Counted from the first letter of the stretch, positions 33,453 through 45,483 are shown. The stretch: DNA of 64,000 bases from Elephas maximus indicus (GCF_024166365.1 NW_026060237.1:3100001-3164000); one strand, 5' to 3'. A program made the numbers and translations. Notes: a model not told the origin generated them from the letters alone.

Positions 33453-34965
33453 AAGTTTTTCACTGGCTAAGTTTTTTCAGAAGTAGACCACCAGGTCCTT
33501 CTTCCTAGTCTGTTTTAGTCCAGAAGCTCAGCTGAATCCTGTCCACCTTGTCTGACAGTACCGATATTTGAATAACTGGAGGATAGCTTCCAGCATCACA
33601 GCAACGTGCAAGCCCCCACAATACGAGAAACTGACAGACTTGTTGAAGAGTTGGAATCTACTTGACAGCAATGGCTAAGTATTTAGAGCATCTTTCCATC
33701 TGCTTGTTGGCCACACAAATACCCCCTTGGTGAAATATCTGTTGAAGACTTTGTTGACTGCGCCGTTTGTTTTTCTGGTGTTGTAGAAAAATGATTTAAA
33801 TGTATTTTGTAAATTAAGTCCATATTGGAAAAATGCTTCCTGAATATTTAATCCCAAGATATATGTTGTCTTTTCAGCTCAAGATAAATCTTTGAATGAA
33901 AAAGAAAAAAAGCATTTAGCTCTTATGAGGCCCCATTCATCTGTATTTTGATGGCTGTGCTTTTGTTGTGTTATCAGATAATCCACCATTAAATCTAGGT
34001 CTCAGGGACACATTTTCTCCTAAGAATCTTATTGTTCTAATCTCTACATTTAAGTCCTTAATCTATTTGTAATTGCTCTTTTTGTGGATAATAGGAGCCA
34101 TAGATCCTGATTCATTCTTCTGCCTGTCATAATCTGATTTTGTTGGCAGTATTTGTTTAAGAGATATTTCTTTATTCATTGGATGATCTTAGTAACCTCA
34201 TTGAATATCAGTTGATCATAGGTGCATAGATTTATTTTTGGATTCCCAGTTCTATTCCATTGACTTGTATGTCTATTTTATACCTGTACCTGCTGTTTAA
34301 ATTATTGTATAGTTGTAGTATGTTTTAAAATCAGGAAGTGTGAGTTACCCCACCTCAGTTCTCTCAAAATTCAGGGCTTATTGCATTTTACATAAATTTG
34401 AGGATAAGCTTCTCCATTTCTTCAAAGGAGGCTGTTGGAATTTGGATGGGCATTGCATTGATATATATATGTGTATATAATATCATATTATATCTTGACT
34501 ATAATAAGGATTCCTAACCCTGAACAGAGAATGTCTTATTCCTTTTCTGATTTCTCTTAATCATAATTTATAATTTCATGTGTATAATCTTTCACTTTTC
34601 TGGCTAAATATATTCCTAGATACTTTAGTCTTTTAGATGTTGTCATAAATGCTAGTTGCTTTATTTTTCCCTTTACTGATACTGATGTATAGAAACCTGA
34701 GTGATCCATGTATGTTGACAATGTACCCTGACACTTTGGTAAATTAATTTACTAGATCTAATAGCTGTCGGGGTTTTTATGTACAGAATCCTATCATCTG
34801 TTTTCTTTCCTTTTCCATTTAAATACTTTTTTTTGTAGCCTAAAAGTGGTTTGCAGTTCCAGAAAAATTTCAAATGATAAGTGGTGGTAGTGGATCTACC
34901 CGTATGACAGAATTGTGTTCCCCCCAAAATATGTATTGTAAATCCTAACCTCTATAAATTCTAAG

Positions 34966-35128
34966 GAAACCCTGGTGGCACAGCGGTTAAGAGCTACGGC
35001 TGCTAACCAAAAGGCTGGCAGTTCGAATGTACCAGGTACTTCCTGAAAACCTATGAGGCAGTCCTACTCTGTCCTATAGGATAGGTATGAGCCGGAATCC
35101 ACTTGATGGCAAAGGGTTTGGGTTTTTA
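34966..35128 (+). mobile_element. AfroSINE
   Basis: Sense: GGAAACCCTGGTGGCACAGCGG, 'ctgctaaccaaaaggctggcag', 'tggcaaagggtttgggttttt'. Close to consensus. Confidence 0.92.
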
Positions 35129-35245
35129 TAAATCCTATCCTCCATATTCCCATTTGGGAATGGGTTTTCTTTGTTATGTTAATGTGGAAGTGTGTTAGGT
35201 GTGCCTTAATTTAATCTCTTCTGATATACAATAGAGCCAGGAAGT

Positions 35246-35424
35246 AGAGGAAACAGTAGTGGCATAGTGGTTAAGAGCTACAGCTGCTACACGAAGGTTC
35301 GGCAGGTTGGATTCACCAGACGCTCCTTGAAACTCTGTGGGGCAGTTCTACTTTGTCCTATAGGGTTGCTAGGAGTAAGAATCGACGGGGTGACAATGGG
35401 TTTGGGTTTTTTGTTTCAAAGGAA
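35246..35424 (+). mobile_element. AfroSINE
   Basis: Sense: 'agtggcatagtggttaagagc', 'tggggcagttctactttgtcc', 'caatgggtttgggttttt'. Second SINE in the same LTR and the same orientation. Confidence 0.9.
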
Positions 35425-36335
35425 GTAGAGATGGGAGAAGTTAAATGACATGGCACATGTAGATCACTAAGGGGTAGAAAAGAGACAAGGACATTCCTGT
35501 AGAAAACCCAGAGAGAGAAAGCCTTCATGCCTGGCACCGTGAATTCCTCACCCCGACCCTGCTTATTTTGAGGAAATACATTTCTGTTAATTAAACCCAC
35601 CCCCTTGTAGCATTTCTGTTACAGCAGCACTAGATATCTAAAACACTTGCCTTGTTCCTTATCTTAAAAAGAGAAATATCAGTCTTTCTCCACTGAGCAG
35701 TATGTTTTGTTTTTTTTTTTAATTAAGCCTTTGTTATATTGAGAAACATTTCTTCTAATCCTATATTATTCAGTGTTTTTTTAATATGGAAGAGTATTAA
35801 ATTCTGTCAAGTGCTTTCTCTGCATCAATTGAGATGATCATGTGGTTCTTTTAGTTTGCCCTGTTAATGTTTGTTTTTTCTCATTTATTTCCTCCAATAA
35901 TACCTTCTTTTTTGCTAAATAGATTTTTTTAAAGCTTTTTTGATTCCCTTCTTCTTTCCTTTTGTGTACATCTTAAGATACTTTGTGTGGCAACCTTGAG
36001 AATTACATTTAACATCAAAACTTAAAACAATTTAGTTAGAATCGTTACTCACGTAATTTCAAAAGCATACAAAACTTTGTTCCTATGTAGTACCATCCCG
36101 TCCCTTTTTTTTTATTTTTATTGTTATCACAAATTACACTTTTATACATTGTGTGCCCATTAACTTACATTTTTATTTTTCTTCCAACACTTTATATATG
36201 CTATCTAACTCTCTTCTAGCCTCTTTGGCTTTTGATGAGAAATTGGATTTTAATTTTATTAAGATTGTTTGTAAGATGATTCACTTTTGTCTTACTGCTT
36301 TTAGAAGTCTCTTTTTCACTTTGTATTTTTTTAAA

Positions 36336-37265
36336 TTGTGCTTTAAGTGAAAGTTTACACTTCAAGTCAGTCCTTCCTACAAAAACTCACACACTCATTG
36401 TTATGTGACCCTAGTGGTTCTCCCTATAATGTGACAGCACAGCCCCCCTCTCCACCCTCTATTCACCATGTCTGTTCAACCAGCTCCTGTCCCCTCCTGC
36501 CTTCTCATCCCCGCTCCTGACAGGAGCTGCCCATTAAGTCTCATGTATCTACTTGTGCCAAGAAGCACACTCTTTACCAGTATCATTTTATGTCTCATAT
36601 TCTAGTCTAATCTCTGTCTGGAAAAGTTGGCTTTGGGAATGGCTTTAATTCTGGACCACCAGAGAGTCCGGGAACAGGTCTCCTGGGGTTCTTCCATTCA
36701 AGTCTGGATTTTTACTAGAATTTGAGTTATGCTCCATCAGAGACTCTCTGTTGTGTTCCCTATCAGGAAGTCATTGGTGGTAATTTTTTCTACATCTGTT
36801 TGTGTTAGTTTGGGTAGTGTGTTTCTAGACATTTGTACATTTCCTCTAGGTTTTCAAATTTGTTAGGATACAGTTTTTCATACTATTCTGTTGTGGTTCT
36901 TTTAATTTCAGTTGGGTCTGGTGTGATGGCGCATATCTCATTTGTTATTCAGATTATATGCTTCCTGTCCTCTTTTTCTATTTTCAGCTTGGCCAGTGGT
37001 TTATTGATTCTGTTGATCTTTTCAGAGAACCAGCTTTCAGTCTCTTTAACTCTTTTAATTGTTTTTCTAGTTCCTATTTCATTTAATTCTGCTCTAATTT
37101 TTATTATTTCCCTTCTTCTGTGCCCAAGGACTTATTTTGCTTCTGTCTTTCCACTTTTTGAATTGTAGGGTCAACATTTTCATTTTGGCCCTTTCTTTTT
37201 GAATGTGAGCATTTATGGCTATAAACTGAGCACTGCTTTTGTTGTGTCCCAAAGGTTCAGGTAGG
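36336..37265 (-). mobile_element. L1 3' UTR plus ORF2 fragment (antisense)
   Basis: The tail 'ttttttaaattgtgctttaag' starts a 3' UTR of the same family as 1754-2376 and 60522 ('cctgacaggagctgcccattaag', 'gggaacaggtctcctgggg'). Around 36790 it passes directly to reversed ORF2 RT sequence ('tctagacatttgtacatttcctctagg', 'agcttggccagtggtttattgattctg'), with the intervening C-terminal part deleted. Confidence 0.75.
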
Positions 37266-37329
37266 ATTTGTGTATGTGTGTATATATATATATGTATGCA
37301 TGAAAATATTGCACATTTGGCACCAGTCA

Positions 37330-37630
37330 AGTGGAAAACAGTGGTGGGTCAGTGGTAGAATTCTTGCCTTCCATGCCGGAGACCTGGGTTCTTTCCCCAG
37401 CCAATGTACCTCATATGTAGCCACCACCCACCTGTTAGTGGAGGCATATATGTTGCTATGATGTTGAACAGGTTTCTGTAGAGCTTCCAGACTAACAGAG
37501 TAGGAAGAAAGGACTGGTGAACTACTACTGAAAACGAGGCTATGAAAACCCTGTGGGTCAGAGGGATTGGATCCCCTGTGGTTAGCATTGCCATGGGTTG
37601 GGGCTGACTCAGTGGCAGCTAACAACTGCA
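37330..37630 (+). mobile_element. SINE with tRNA-Gly head and RTE-like tail
   Basis: 37340-37410 ('gtgggtcagtggtagaattcttgcc', 'gacctgggttctttcccc') is clearly tRNA-Gly-derived, closer to the tRNA than the copy at 1275. The body 'agagcttccagactaacag' and the tail 'gactcagtggcagctaacaac' link it to the RTE 3' terminus, which suggests mobilisation by RTE. Confidence 0.85.
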
Positions 37631-37709
37631 ACAATAAATATAAAACAATGGACTTCCCAGAGCCTGGATTTAGAGGATATAAAGTTGTAGAAAACAAATG
37701 TATGCAATT

Positions 37710-37985
37710 CCTACGTGGGTGGATGGATGGATGGATGGATGGATGGATGGATGGATGGATGGATGGATGGATGGATGGATGGATGGATGGATGGATGGAT
37801 GGATGGATGGATGGATGGATGGATGGATGGATGGATGGATGGATGGATGGATGGATGGATGGATGCATGGATGCATGGATGCATGGATGCATGGATGCAT
37901 GGATGCATGGATAGATGCATGGATAGATGAATGGATACATGGATAGATGGATGCATTGTTAGGTAGGTAGGTAGGTAGGTAGGTT
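37710..37985. repeat. GGAT tetranucleotide array with variant blocks
   Basis: A nearly perfect (GGAT)n from about 37717 to 37864 is followed by a higher-order GGATGCAT block (about 37865-37908), mixed GGATAGAT/GGATACAT units to 37956, and (GTAG)n at 37961-37985. The reading frames across it (WMDG on plus, SIHP on minus) are artefacts of a 4-bp period lacking stops. Confidence 0.97.
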
Positions 37986-37999
37986 GGAGATACAGATAC

Positions 38000-38232
38000 C
38001 CATCCTTGAGTTGACTCCAACTCAATGAGATCTTATGTATAACAGAACAACATGCTGCCTGGTCCTGAGTCATCCTCATGATCACTGGAATTTCCAAGTC
38101 CATCCTTGAAGCTGTTGTGACAATCCGTCTCACCAAGGGCCTTCTGCACCCTTGCTGTCCCTCTATTTCACGAAACACAATGGTGTCCTTCAGCCATTGA
38201 GCCCTCCTGACGATGTGTCTGAAGCAACCTGG
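38000..38232 (-). mobile_element. RTE 3' end (antisense)
   Basis: 'tgactccaactcaatgagat', 'ctgcctggtcctgagtcatcctc', 'aatccgtctcaccaagggcc'. It abuts the tetranucleotide array. Confidence 0.75.
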
Positions 38233-38235
38233 TTG

Positions 38236-38440
38236 GCCAATGTTCTGCTGTGATCCATCTGCTTTTAATTGGCTGATTTTAGAAGTAGCTCACCAGGCCT
38301 TTCTTCCTAGTCTGTCTTAGTCTGGAAACTCTGCTGAAACCTATCTACCATGGGTGACCCTGCTGGTATTTGGAATACCAGTGCTGTGGCTTTCAGCATC
38401 ACAGCAACACACAAGCCTCCACTGTACAACACACTGAAGA
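38236..38440 (-). mobile_element. SINE body of the RTE-tailed family (antisense)
   Basis: 'ccaggcctttcttcctagtctgtcttagtctgg', 'ctaccatgggtgaccctgctgg' and 'cagcatcacagcaacacacaag' match the reverse of 46795-46990 and 56860-57010. Confidence 0.75.
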
Positions 38441-40044
38441 GATGGGTGTTGGATGCTGAATGTCGAAACCTGACTATAAACTTCCCTTCACCTCATTCCA
38501 GTAGAAAGATGCTTAGAGCTGCCTCAGGGCACAACCCTACTGATAGGAATAAAAGTGACAAAAGCACTTGGATTTTTTTCCTTTTATTTCTGAACCATCA
38601 CTCCCATTATTTTTGTATGAAGTACAACCCCAAATTTTTGAAGCTGTCTGTTGCCAAGTAAGTTAAACGAATTTGGGAGGCAGTTGTCTCAGGATTACAA
38701 GTTTACTCACAGAACAACTAAGAGTTAAGGCGTTTTCCTGTAACCTATACCAACTCTCTGAATTCTTGAATTGGAGGAGATACATACTACTCGAGGCAAA
38801 GAATAACTGATTTGATGAGACAGTTTAAAGTAAGATGTTTCAAAGCTACAGATCAGATCTCAGCACTTCAGCCTTTGTGCATTGCCAAGTGTCTCTTCAG
38901 AGATAAGTACACATAAAGAAGAAGCCACCAGAAAACTGCTTCTTAAAAACTGGAAATGAAACAGGTGGGAGCAGGATGGGAAGAAGGACATAACAAAAAA
39001 AAAAAAAAAATGAAGAATAAACTTCAAATAAGGCAACCAAGTTTCCCATAATTGATTTTTCATATTGTACAATAAAATTTCAACGCATCATCTCTTTTTC
39101 AAAACGAGTTAAAAGAAGTAGAATTTGTCCAAAAAGAAAAAGAAAAAAAGAGATTATAAAACAGCAAAACAAAATGTAAATCACTGGAAAGCTCCTGAGA
39201 GAGTTGGAAGAGGGAAAATAAGGAATGAAAGGGTTGCAAATGCCCTTTGAAATGCCCTCAGATGGGACTAAAATCAAGGCTTCAAACCAGTTCCAACCAA
39301 TTCCGTCATGGCTGATGAAGCAAAATCAGAAAAGACCCAAATTTTCACAATTTGGATGATCCAGAATGGTAAGCGGAAACGGAAAAATTACAGGTCCAAA
39401 CCCTGGGGTGGGAGACATGGAAAGAGCCCTTTCAAGAGGCTGATGCCTGTGATTGGATTATTGACAGGACTGTAAATAGCGGCCCACATTCAAAACATCA
39501 TGATCAGCAGCCATCCTTGATCAGGGCACCATTGTTTCCAACTCCGCTCAAAATCCTACAGGCTAGGGATTTGGCTGCTATGTGATGAGTGTGTTGCCCT
39601 TCTTTTTCTAAGAGGAAAATTAGATTTCGAGCAGGTCTTTAACCCATAATTTTTCCCATTGTAGTTATCTTTCCCGTTCACCCAAATTTTAGAAAATTGA
39701 GTCTGTTACAGTTTCTCTTCCTACAACTGAACTGGGAACAACCAGTTTGAAGTCCTGATTAAAATGGTGGAAAAACTATGAAGAACATAGTGGATAGGTT
39801 TGAAGAACTCAGAATGAAATGAAAAAATGATAAAAATGTGTAGATGCAGAAGATGATAGCAATGAAAGACAAAGAAGATAAAATGTTTGCATAACTGGTA
39901 CCCCTGAAGATGAGAAAAGACAGTCAATTCAAGGAGAGGATAGAAGAGAAATTTCTTGAGATACAGCAAGATTTGAATCTAGTAGTCAATACTTGGTTCT
40001 GGTTAAAATTATACACAATAAATGTCTCATAAAGACATACAAAA
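38441..40044. other. Unassigned sequence
   Basis: No gene or clear repeat recognised. A poly-A run lies at 38995-39010 and A-rich sequence near 39130-39150. Confidence 0.4.
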
Positions 40045-40206
40045 CAAACCAAACCCATTGCCATCATGTTGATTCCAACTCATAGCAAACTCTATAAAAC
40101 AGAGTACAACTGCCCCATTGGCCTTCCATGGAAAGGCTGGTGAATTCAAACTGCCAACCTGTTGTTTAGCAGGTCAAGATCTTAACCAGTGAACCACCAG
40201 GGCTCC
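40045..40206 (-). mobile_element. AfroSINE with imperfect target duplication
   Basis: Antisense, near consensus: 'aaaccaaacccattgccatc', 'actgccccattggccttcc', 'gaaccaccagggctcc'. The flanks 'cataaagacata' (near 40030) and 'cattgagacata' (near 40207) look like a diverged duplication. Confidence 0.9.
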
Positions 40207-41235
40207 CATTGAGACATAGCTTAGTGAAAAATTAAATAAATTAACAAACATATAAGTAAGCAAAAATAAACAAATGAGAAGTTATAGAGGCATTCAAACA
40301 AATTGATGGGAACATTAATTCTGAACTTGAGAAGGCTTGGTCCAAAAAAGACTTGGTGCATCCTGAATATGGATTATAAAATACAAGACTATGGAGGGGA
40401 TTTTGGGACTGGCTGAATTTAATTGCTGTGAAAAGTTGCCATGATGTGTGCCAAGAATGTAATTGTGGAGAGTTCTACATTATTGACAGCAGAGATGCAA
40501 CTGAAGCCAGGTAAAGCTAAAGCATGTCACTAAAAAAGCATAATGTCTCCAACATTTCAAAACATCTTTTTGAGAACTCTTTATGGAAGAAATGTCTTTC
40601 TGAATATCAGCAACATTTTCAATTCCATTAAATTTTTATTTTCTTCTCTTAACATAAAATTGAGTACATATTTTACTTTAAGCATATATGACACAACCTT
40701 TTTTTTTTCAAAAAAGTGAATTCTATACATTTAATCTATTTATTTACATTTATTTGTGTATACGTGTACAGAGATGCCAAGGATGACGTTGACCTGATGT
40801 TGACTGACCTTATTTCAGTAGAGTTTTTGGAATCTTCGTTATACTACTTGAATTTATTATTTAAGTAAAAATATACTTACTTTTTAAAAACCAGAATATA
40901 TACTTGTGAGGAAAAGCTAAAAGACTAATTCAATTAATGAAGACCAAAACCACCCATTGCTTAAAATTTGGGAGACCAATGCTCAAATGTCTCCCCTGAC
41001 AGAATTTCGAAGGATGAGATACAAGCTATCTTGGCTCTTAGCCAAGCTATGCAGGTATTTCCAGACTCTCCCTTGGTTCACCTGGAGTGGGAGAAAAGCC
41101 ATTTGATCTCTTCGTCTCTTCCCTTTCACATGGAATGAGACTCAATAAGGTTGTATTCTCAATCTAGGATGAGAAACTAAATTCCTCATTGATTTTCCCT
41201 TTCCTTCATCTTAAAATAAACTGGCTTCAATTGTT
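40207..41235. other. Unassigned sequence
   Basis: AT-rich, with no open frame of note and no repeat recognised. Confidence 0.4.
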
Positions 41236-41441
41236 GCTCTTGTAGGCTGCCATCAGGTCAATTTTGACTCATAATGGCTCCACGTGACAGAGGAAAACCA
41301 CCCTATAGGGTTTTCTAGGCTGTAATCCTTACAGAAGCAGAACACCGGGTCTTTTCTCCAGTGGAGCCACTGAGTGGGTTTGAAATGCCAACCTTTCAGT
41401 TAGCAGCACAGCACTTAATCATTGTGCCACGAGGGCACCTT
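41236..41441 (-). mobile_element. AfroSINE-type SINE ('gaagcagaac' subfamily)
   Basis: Antisense: 'gccatcaggtcaattttgactc', 'ctgtaatccttacagaagcag', 'aatcattgtgccacgagggc'. Confidence 0.8.
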
Positions 41442-41651
41442 GGTATTAATTAAACTACATAATAAACTAAGGTTCTCTAAACATCTCCTGGTTCCAAGCT
41501 CCAAATACCATCTGTTCATTCAAGAGAGATACTTTAGTTTTGGAAAATGTCTAAGTTATGCCCTGCTTACTGTAGAGAACAAAGGTCTTGTGCTTCATCT
41601 TGTTGAGATTCACTGTTGTACATCTTTTTGGGGGAGCAATACTACCACTTT

Positions 41652-41812
41652 GATAACCCACTGCCGTCAAGTCGATTCTGACTCATAGCTACTCTATAGG
41701 ACAGAGTAGAACCGCGCCATAGAGTTTCCAAGGAGCACCTGGTGGATTCAAACTGCCAACCTTTTGGTGAGCAGACGTAGCTCTTAACCACTAAGCCACC
41801 ACTGTTTCCCCA
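41652..41812 (-). mobile_element. AfroSINE
   Basis: Antisense, very close to consensus: 'gtcaagtcgattctgactcatag', 'gtttccaaggagcacctggtgg', 'ttaaccactaagccaccac'. Confidence 0.93.
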
Positions 41813-42421
41813 CTTTGATAACATCTGCCTTTATCAAGTTAAAACTGAAGCAGGCCATGTTAGATGTCATTACTGCATATGGACAGCTATGACCTAATGC
41901 CTAGAAAGCAATAGCAACCACAACAACAATAATAACAAACAGCTTTTGAAATCATCTGGCTAATGGGCCTTGAATTTTACCTCTGGGGACATTCTGTCAA
42001 AGATCTAATTAATTACTGTATTTTATGCAAATAATGCACACCTTCTACGTTTGTTTGCCAACTGCACCCTTCCCCTAAGAAGTATTTTCTTAAGGGTACT
42101 ATGCTAATTTTTTTACAGCACTTGTGAAAAAAAACAATTGGCATAGTGTTGCTTGTGAAAATACCTCAGAGGGGGAGGACACGGCTGGCAAACAAACATA
42201 CGAGGTGCGAGTTATTTGCACAAAATTCAGTAAATGAAAAAACTGGGGTCCATAATGTTTGGATTCTTGCCAGAACTACTCAATCAATACAGCTGGGGAC
42301 ACAATCCAGCCCATCATTTTATCAACCCATCATTGAGCACTTAGTGGAATTCTATACCCATCTATAGTGTCCATCTGTGTAGGATGGCATTGTGATAAAA
42401 TGGAAAGAAAAGGGGGTAGTG
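41813..42421. other. Unassigned sequence
   Basis: No feature recognised. Confidence 0.4.
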
Positions 42422-42832
42422 GGCCTTGGTTTGCTAGTGCTGCCATAACAGAAATACCACAAGGGGTGGCTTTAAAGAACAGAAGTTTATTTTCTCACAG
42501 TTCGGGAGGCTAAAAGCCGAAATTAGGGTCTTGGCCATGTTGATTCCTTTCTTGCTGACTGCCCTGGCATTTTTTTGGTTCCTTGGTGTTCTTTGGGATT
42601 CTTTGGCTTGTAGCTGATCCTCACATGGTGTCTGTTTTCCACCTGTGTGTATGTCTTTCTTTGTTCTGCCTTTGTCTTTATAACTCAGAAGTGATTAGGT
42701 TTAAGACCCACCCTGCTCTTGTATGACTTCATTAACATAAGAAAGGAATACACTATTTCCAAACAGAATCATATCCACATGCCCAGGAGCCAGGCTTTCA
42801 ACACATATTTTTACATAATCTAATCCATAACA
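42422..42832 (-). mobile_element. MaLR-type LTR
   Basis: Antisense, from 'ggtttgctagtgctgccataacag' to 'taatccataaca'. This subtype has 'tcttggccatgttgattcc' and is closer to the canonical mammalian MST/MLT layout than the 480-999 type. No clear target duplication. Confidence 0.75.
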
Positions 42833-43676
42833 AAGTATTCAAAAAATACTTTTTTGAAAGTAGACAAACAGAACTATGTAGACACCAGCTTTCTTTTCAA
42901 ACTCCAAATTCCAACTTCATAGATGTATCACAAAGACAAACTTTGGTACAATGCTTAAAAATCACTCACAAATTCTAAAACATAGGTGTTTAGCAATATT
43001 ACATTCTTTTCTTCTCCCTTTTTCTTGATTCCCTCAGTCCCCTTCCCAATCCCTGCCGCAGTGTAGGAAGTAAATACCACATATATTTAACAAGTGTGTG
43101 ATTTCTTTTTTCATTCCCCTGGCTTTATTTTTTACTGACAGAGAAAATTGGACCTGCAATTTATTATATTCATCAGTACTCACTCTGCCTCCATGGGTGT
43201 CCATTACGGTAAAACGAATGTGTTAATTAAATCTGAGCCAAAGCTGTATATTTTCATTTGACATGGGTGCTTTAAGAATTAGGTTTGAGGTTAAATTAGT
43301 TATTTAGCCTCCTCCAGGCTGATACCCTGTATTTTGCATGTACAACTGGACAGGTTGACCAGCCTCCCTGAATAAATCAAGCTGTTACATCAGGGCTGGT
43401 CTGGCACATAGAGCATCTAGAGACTCTTAGTCACAGAGAAGGATGAAACGCTCATATAAAAATAAACGCAAATAAATTAATTTACAAGACAAAGGAATTG
43501 CACTAACAGCTAAAGTAAACATATGGATGCAGAACTGTGTGACCAGGGAGTGTCTTTGCCTTTTGAACATTTGGGTCTGTCCTTTACGTAGTTATCTAGG
43601 ACCCACTTCAGCAGTGCAGGTTCAAATAATGCCCTCTGAGTAAAAAGTTTATTTTAATGATGTGCTATGCTCTCTG
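42833..43676. other. Unassigned sequence
   Basis: Nothing recognised. Confidence 0.4.
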
Positions 43677-43882
43677 CAGGAACCTGGTGGTGCAAAGGTT
43701 AAGCACTTGACTGCTAAATAAAAGGTTAGTAGTGTGACCTTCCCCAGCAGATCAGTGGGAGAAAAGACCTATGGATCTGTTTCTCTAAAAGATTATAGCC
43801 TGGCAAACACTGTGAGGGTAGTTCTTATTCTGTCACACAGGGCCACTATGAGTCAGAATTCTTGGTACCCAATGATAACAAC
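43677..43882 (+). mobile_element. AfroSINE-type SINE
   Basis: Sense, diverged: 'ggaacctggtggtgcaaagg', 'agattatagcctggcaaacac', 'ggccactatgagtcagaat'. Confidence 0.75.
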
Positions 43883-44030
43883 ATGCGTTGTGCATTAAAT
43901 TCAAGCCAATGATGCAGATCTTGAAATGCAATTTAGCTTAGGTGGCTATCGCAACTTAGATGGAAAGATTTACTAGGAAATGGGGCTCTACCATTTTATA
44001 GGCTACAATTTGAGGATGGTTAAAGTGAAG

Positions 44031-44533
44031 TGACTAACCTAGTGCTGTTGTAACAGAAATACCACAAGTGGATGCCTTCAAAAAACAGAACTTTATTCCC
44101 TCACAGTCTAGTAGGCTATGAGTCCAAATTCAGGGCACCAGCTTCAAGGAAAGGCTTTCTCTCTCTGTTGGCTCTGGGAAAAGGTCTTTGTCATCAATCT
44201 TCCTCAGGTCTAGGAGCTTATTAGCACAGGAACCCTGGGCCCTAAAGACGTGCTATTGTCCTAGCTCTTGTTTCTTGGTGGTATACAGACCTCATGTCTC
44301 TCTGTAGCTTCTCTGTTTTGTAACTCAAAAGAGATTGGCTGAAGACACAATCCAATCTTGTAGACTGAGTCTTGCCTCATTAACACAACTGTCATCTATC
44401 CCACCTCATTGACATCATAGAGGTAGGATGGACAACACATAGGAAAATTACATTAGGTGAGAAAATGGTGGACAACCGCACAATACTGGGAAATCACAGC
44501 CTAGCCAAGTTGACACATATTCAATCCATGACA
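44031..44533 (-). mobile_element. MaLR-type LTR
   Basis: Antisense copy of the 480-999 subtype: 'gtaacagaaataccacaagtgg', 'ggaaaggctttctctctctg', 'attcaatccatgaca'. No clear 5-bp duplication. Confidence 0.82.
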
Positions 44534-44667
44534 ACATGTTATACCTCTGAGATGTGACAGCTTGTTTGTTACTGCAGCACCTCCTGTCCTAGCCTAGCAC
44601 AAACCAGTCCTGGACATGGCAACTGCCTTCTCGTTGTTAACAATTATAACTTGCCGCTCCTGGCTTG

Positions 44668-44873
44668 GGGGTAGCTCTGGTGGCACAGTGGTTCAATCTT
44701 TGCCTGCTAACTAAAAGTTCGGCTGTTTGAAACCACCAGGCACTGAGCAGGAGAAAGACGTGGCAGTCTACTTCTGTAACTATTACAGCCTTGGAACCTC
44801 TATGGGGCAGTTCTTGTCTGTCCTAGAGGGTTGTTATGGGAATCATCTTGACAGCAACGTGTTTTTTTGTTTG
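44668..44873 (+). mobile_element. AfroSINE-type SINE
   Basis: Sense: 'agctctggtggcacagtggttc', 'gcaggagaaagacgtggcag', 'atcttgacagcaacgtg'. Confidence 0.82.
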
Positions 44874-44984
44874 TTTCCTGGCATTCTTATTACAGAAATG
44901 AGGTTCAGTATGGCCTAAAGCCTGGGTCTGGTAAGGGTTGCTGATTTGAGCAAATGCCTTTGTTTTGCCTAGTCTTAGAGTAAA

Positions 44985-45483
44985 GTTTTAAGAAGGCAAA
45001 GATGTCACTTTGATGACTAAGGTGCGCCTCACCCATGCCACGGTCTTTTCAAAGGCCTCATATGTGTGCAAACGCTGGACAATGAAAAAGGAAGACAAAA
45101 GAAGAACTGGTGTGTTTGTATGTCGTGTTGATGAAGAATATTGAACATACCGTGGACTGCCAGATGAACGAACAAGTCAGTCTTAGAAATAAATACAACT
45201 TGCACGCTCCTTGGAAGTGAGGAGAGACTTCGGCTCACTTACTTTGTACACGTCATCAGGAATGTCCAGTCTCTGGAAAAGAACATCCTGGTTGGTAAAG
45301 TACAGGGTCAGCCAAAAAGAGGGAGCCCCTCCATGAGATGGGGTAACACAGTAGCCTTCACACTGGACTCCAACATACCAGTGATGATGAAGGTGGCACA
45401 GGAATGGGCAGCGTTTCATTCTGTCATACGTGTGGTCACCGTGAGTCGGAGCCAGCTCAGCAGCAACTAACAACAAAAACAAC
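44985..45483 (+). mobile_element. RTE 3' end (sense)
   Basis: 'aaagatgtcactttgatgactaag', 'ggacaatgaaaaaggaagac', 'gtacacgtcatcaggaatgtcc', terminating 'gcaactaacaac'. About 500 bp, non-coding. Confidence 0.82.

Larger units (their letters stand above)
31345..33680 (-). mobile_element. RTE/BovB-like LINE, 5' two-thirds (antisense)
   Basis: Reversed RTE from the mid reverse-transcriptase region (31345, 'aatatggtgaaaggatacat') back through the endonuclease to the 5' end region at 33480-33680 ('ttccagcatcacagcaacgtgcaag'). Open pieces on the minus strand are listed separately. The 3' end is missing. Confidence 0.8.
34901..35645 (+). mobile_element. MaLR-type LTR carrying two SINEs
   Basis: LTR pieces at 34901-34965 ('gaattgtgttccccccaaaat'), 35129-35245 ('cttaatttaatctcttctga') and 35425-35645 ('gcaccgtgaattcctcacc', 'tctaaaaca'). 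Two SINEs sit between them, so the LTR is younger than the L1 and older than the SINEs. Confidence 0.75.
33690..36335 (-). mobile_element. Antisense L1 split by an LTR
   Basis: 33690-34900 is reversed ORF2 ('cccagttctattccattgac', 'aaatcaggaagtgtgag', 'gctgttggaatttggatggg'). The sequence resumes after the LTR at 35644 ('cttgccttgttccttatc', 'tctgcatcaattgagatgatc'). 35930-36335 is older L1-like sequence. No usable frame. Confidence 0.75.

Noticed and set aside
29520-33680. A single RTE with 5' inversion
   Set aside because: The antisense 5' part lies beyond the 3' terminus of the sense part and their contents overlap by over 100 bp. Twin priming would put the inverted part on the other side.
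37340-37412. tRNA-Gly gene
   Set aside because: A and B boxes are recognisable, but the acceptor stem is not closed and the SINE body follows immediately.
37257-38178. Frames of up to 227 codons with (SIHP)n or (MDGW)n repeats
   Set aside because: They are produced by the GGAT tetranucleotide array, which contains no stops in any frame on either strand.
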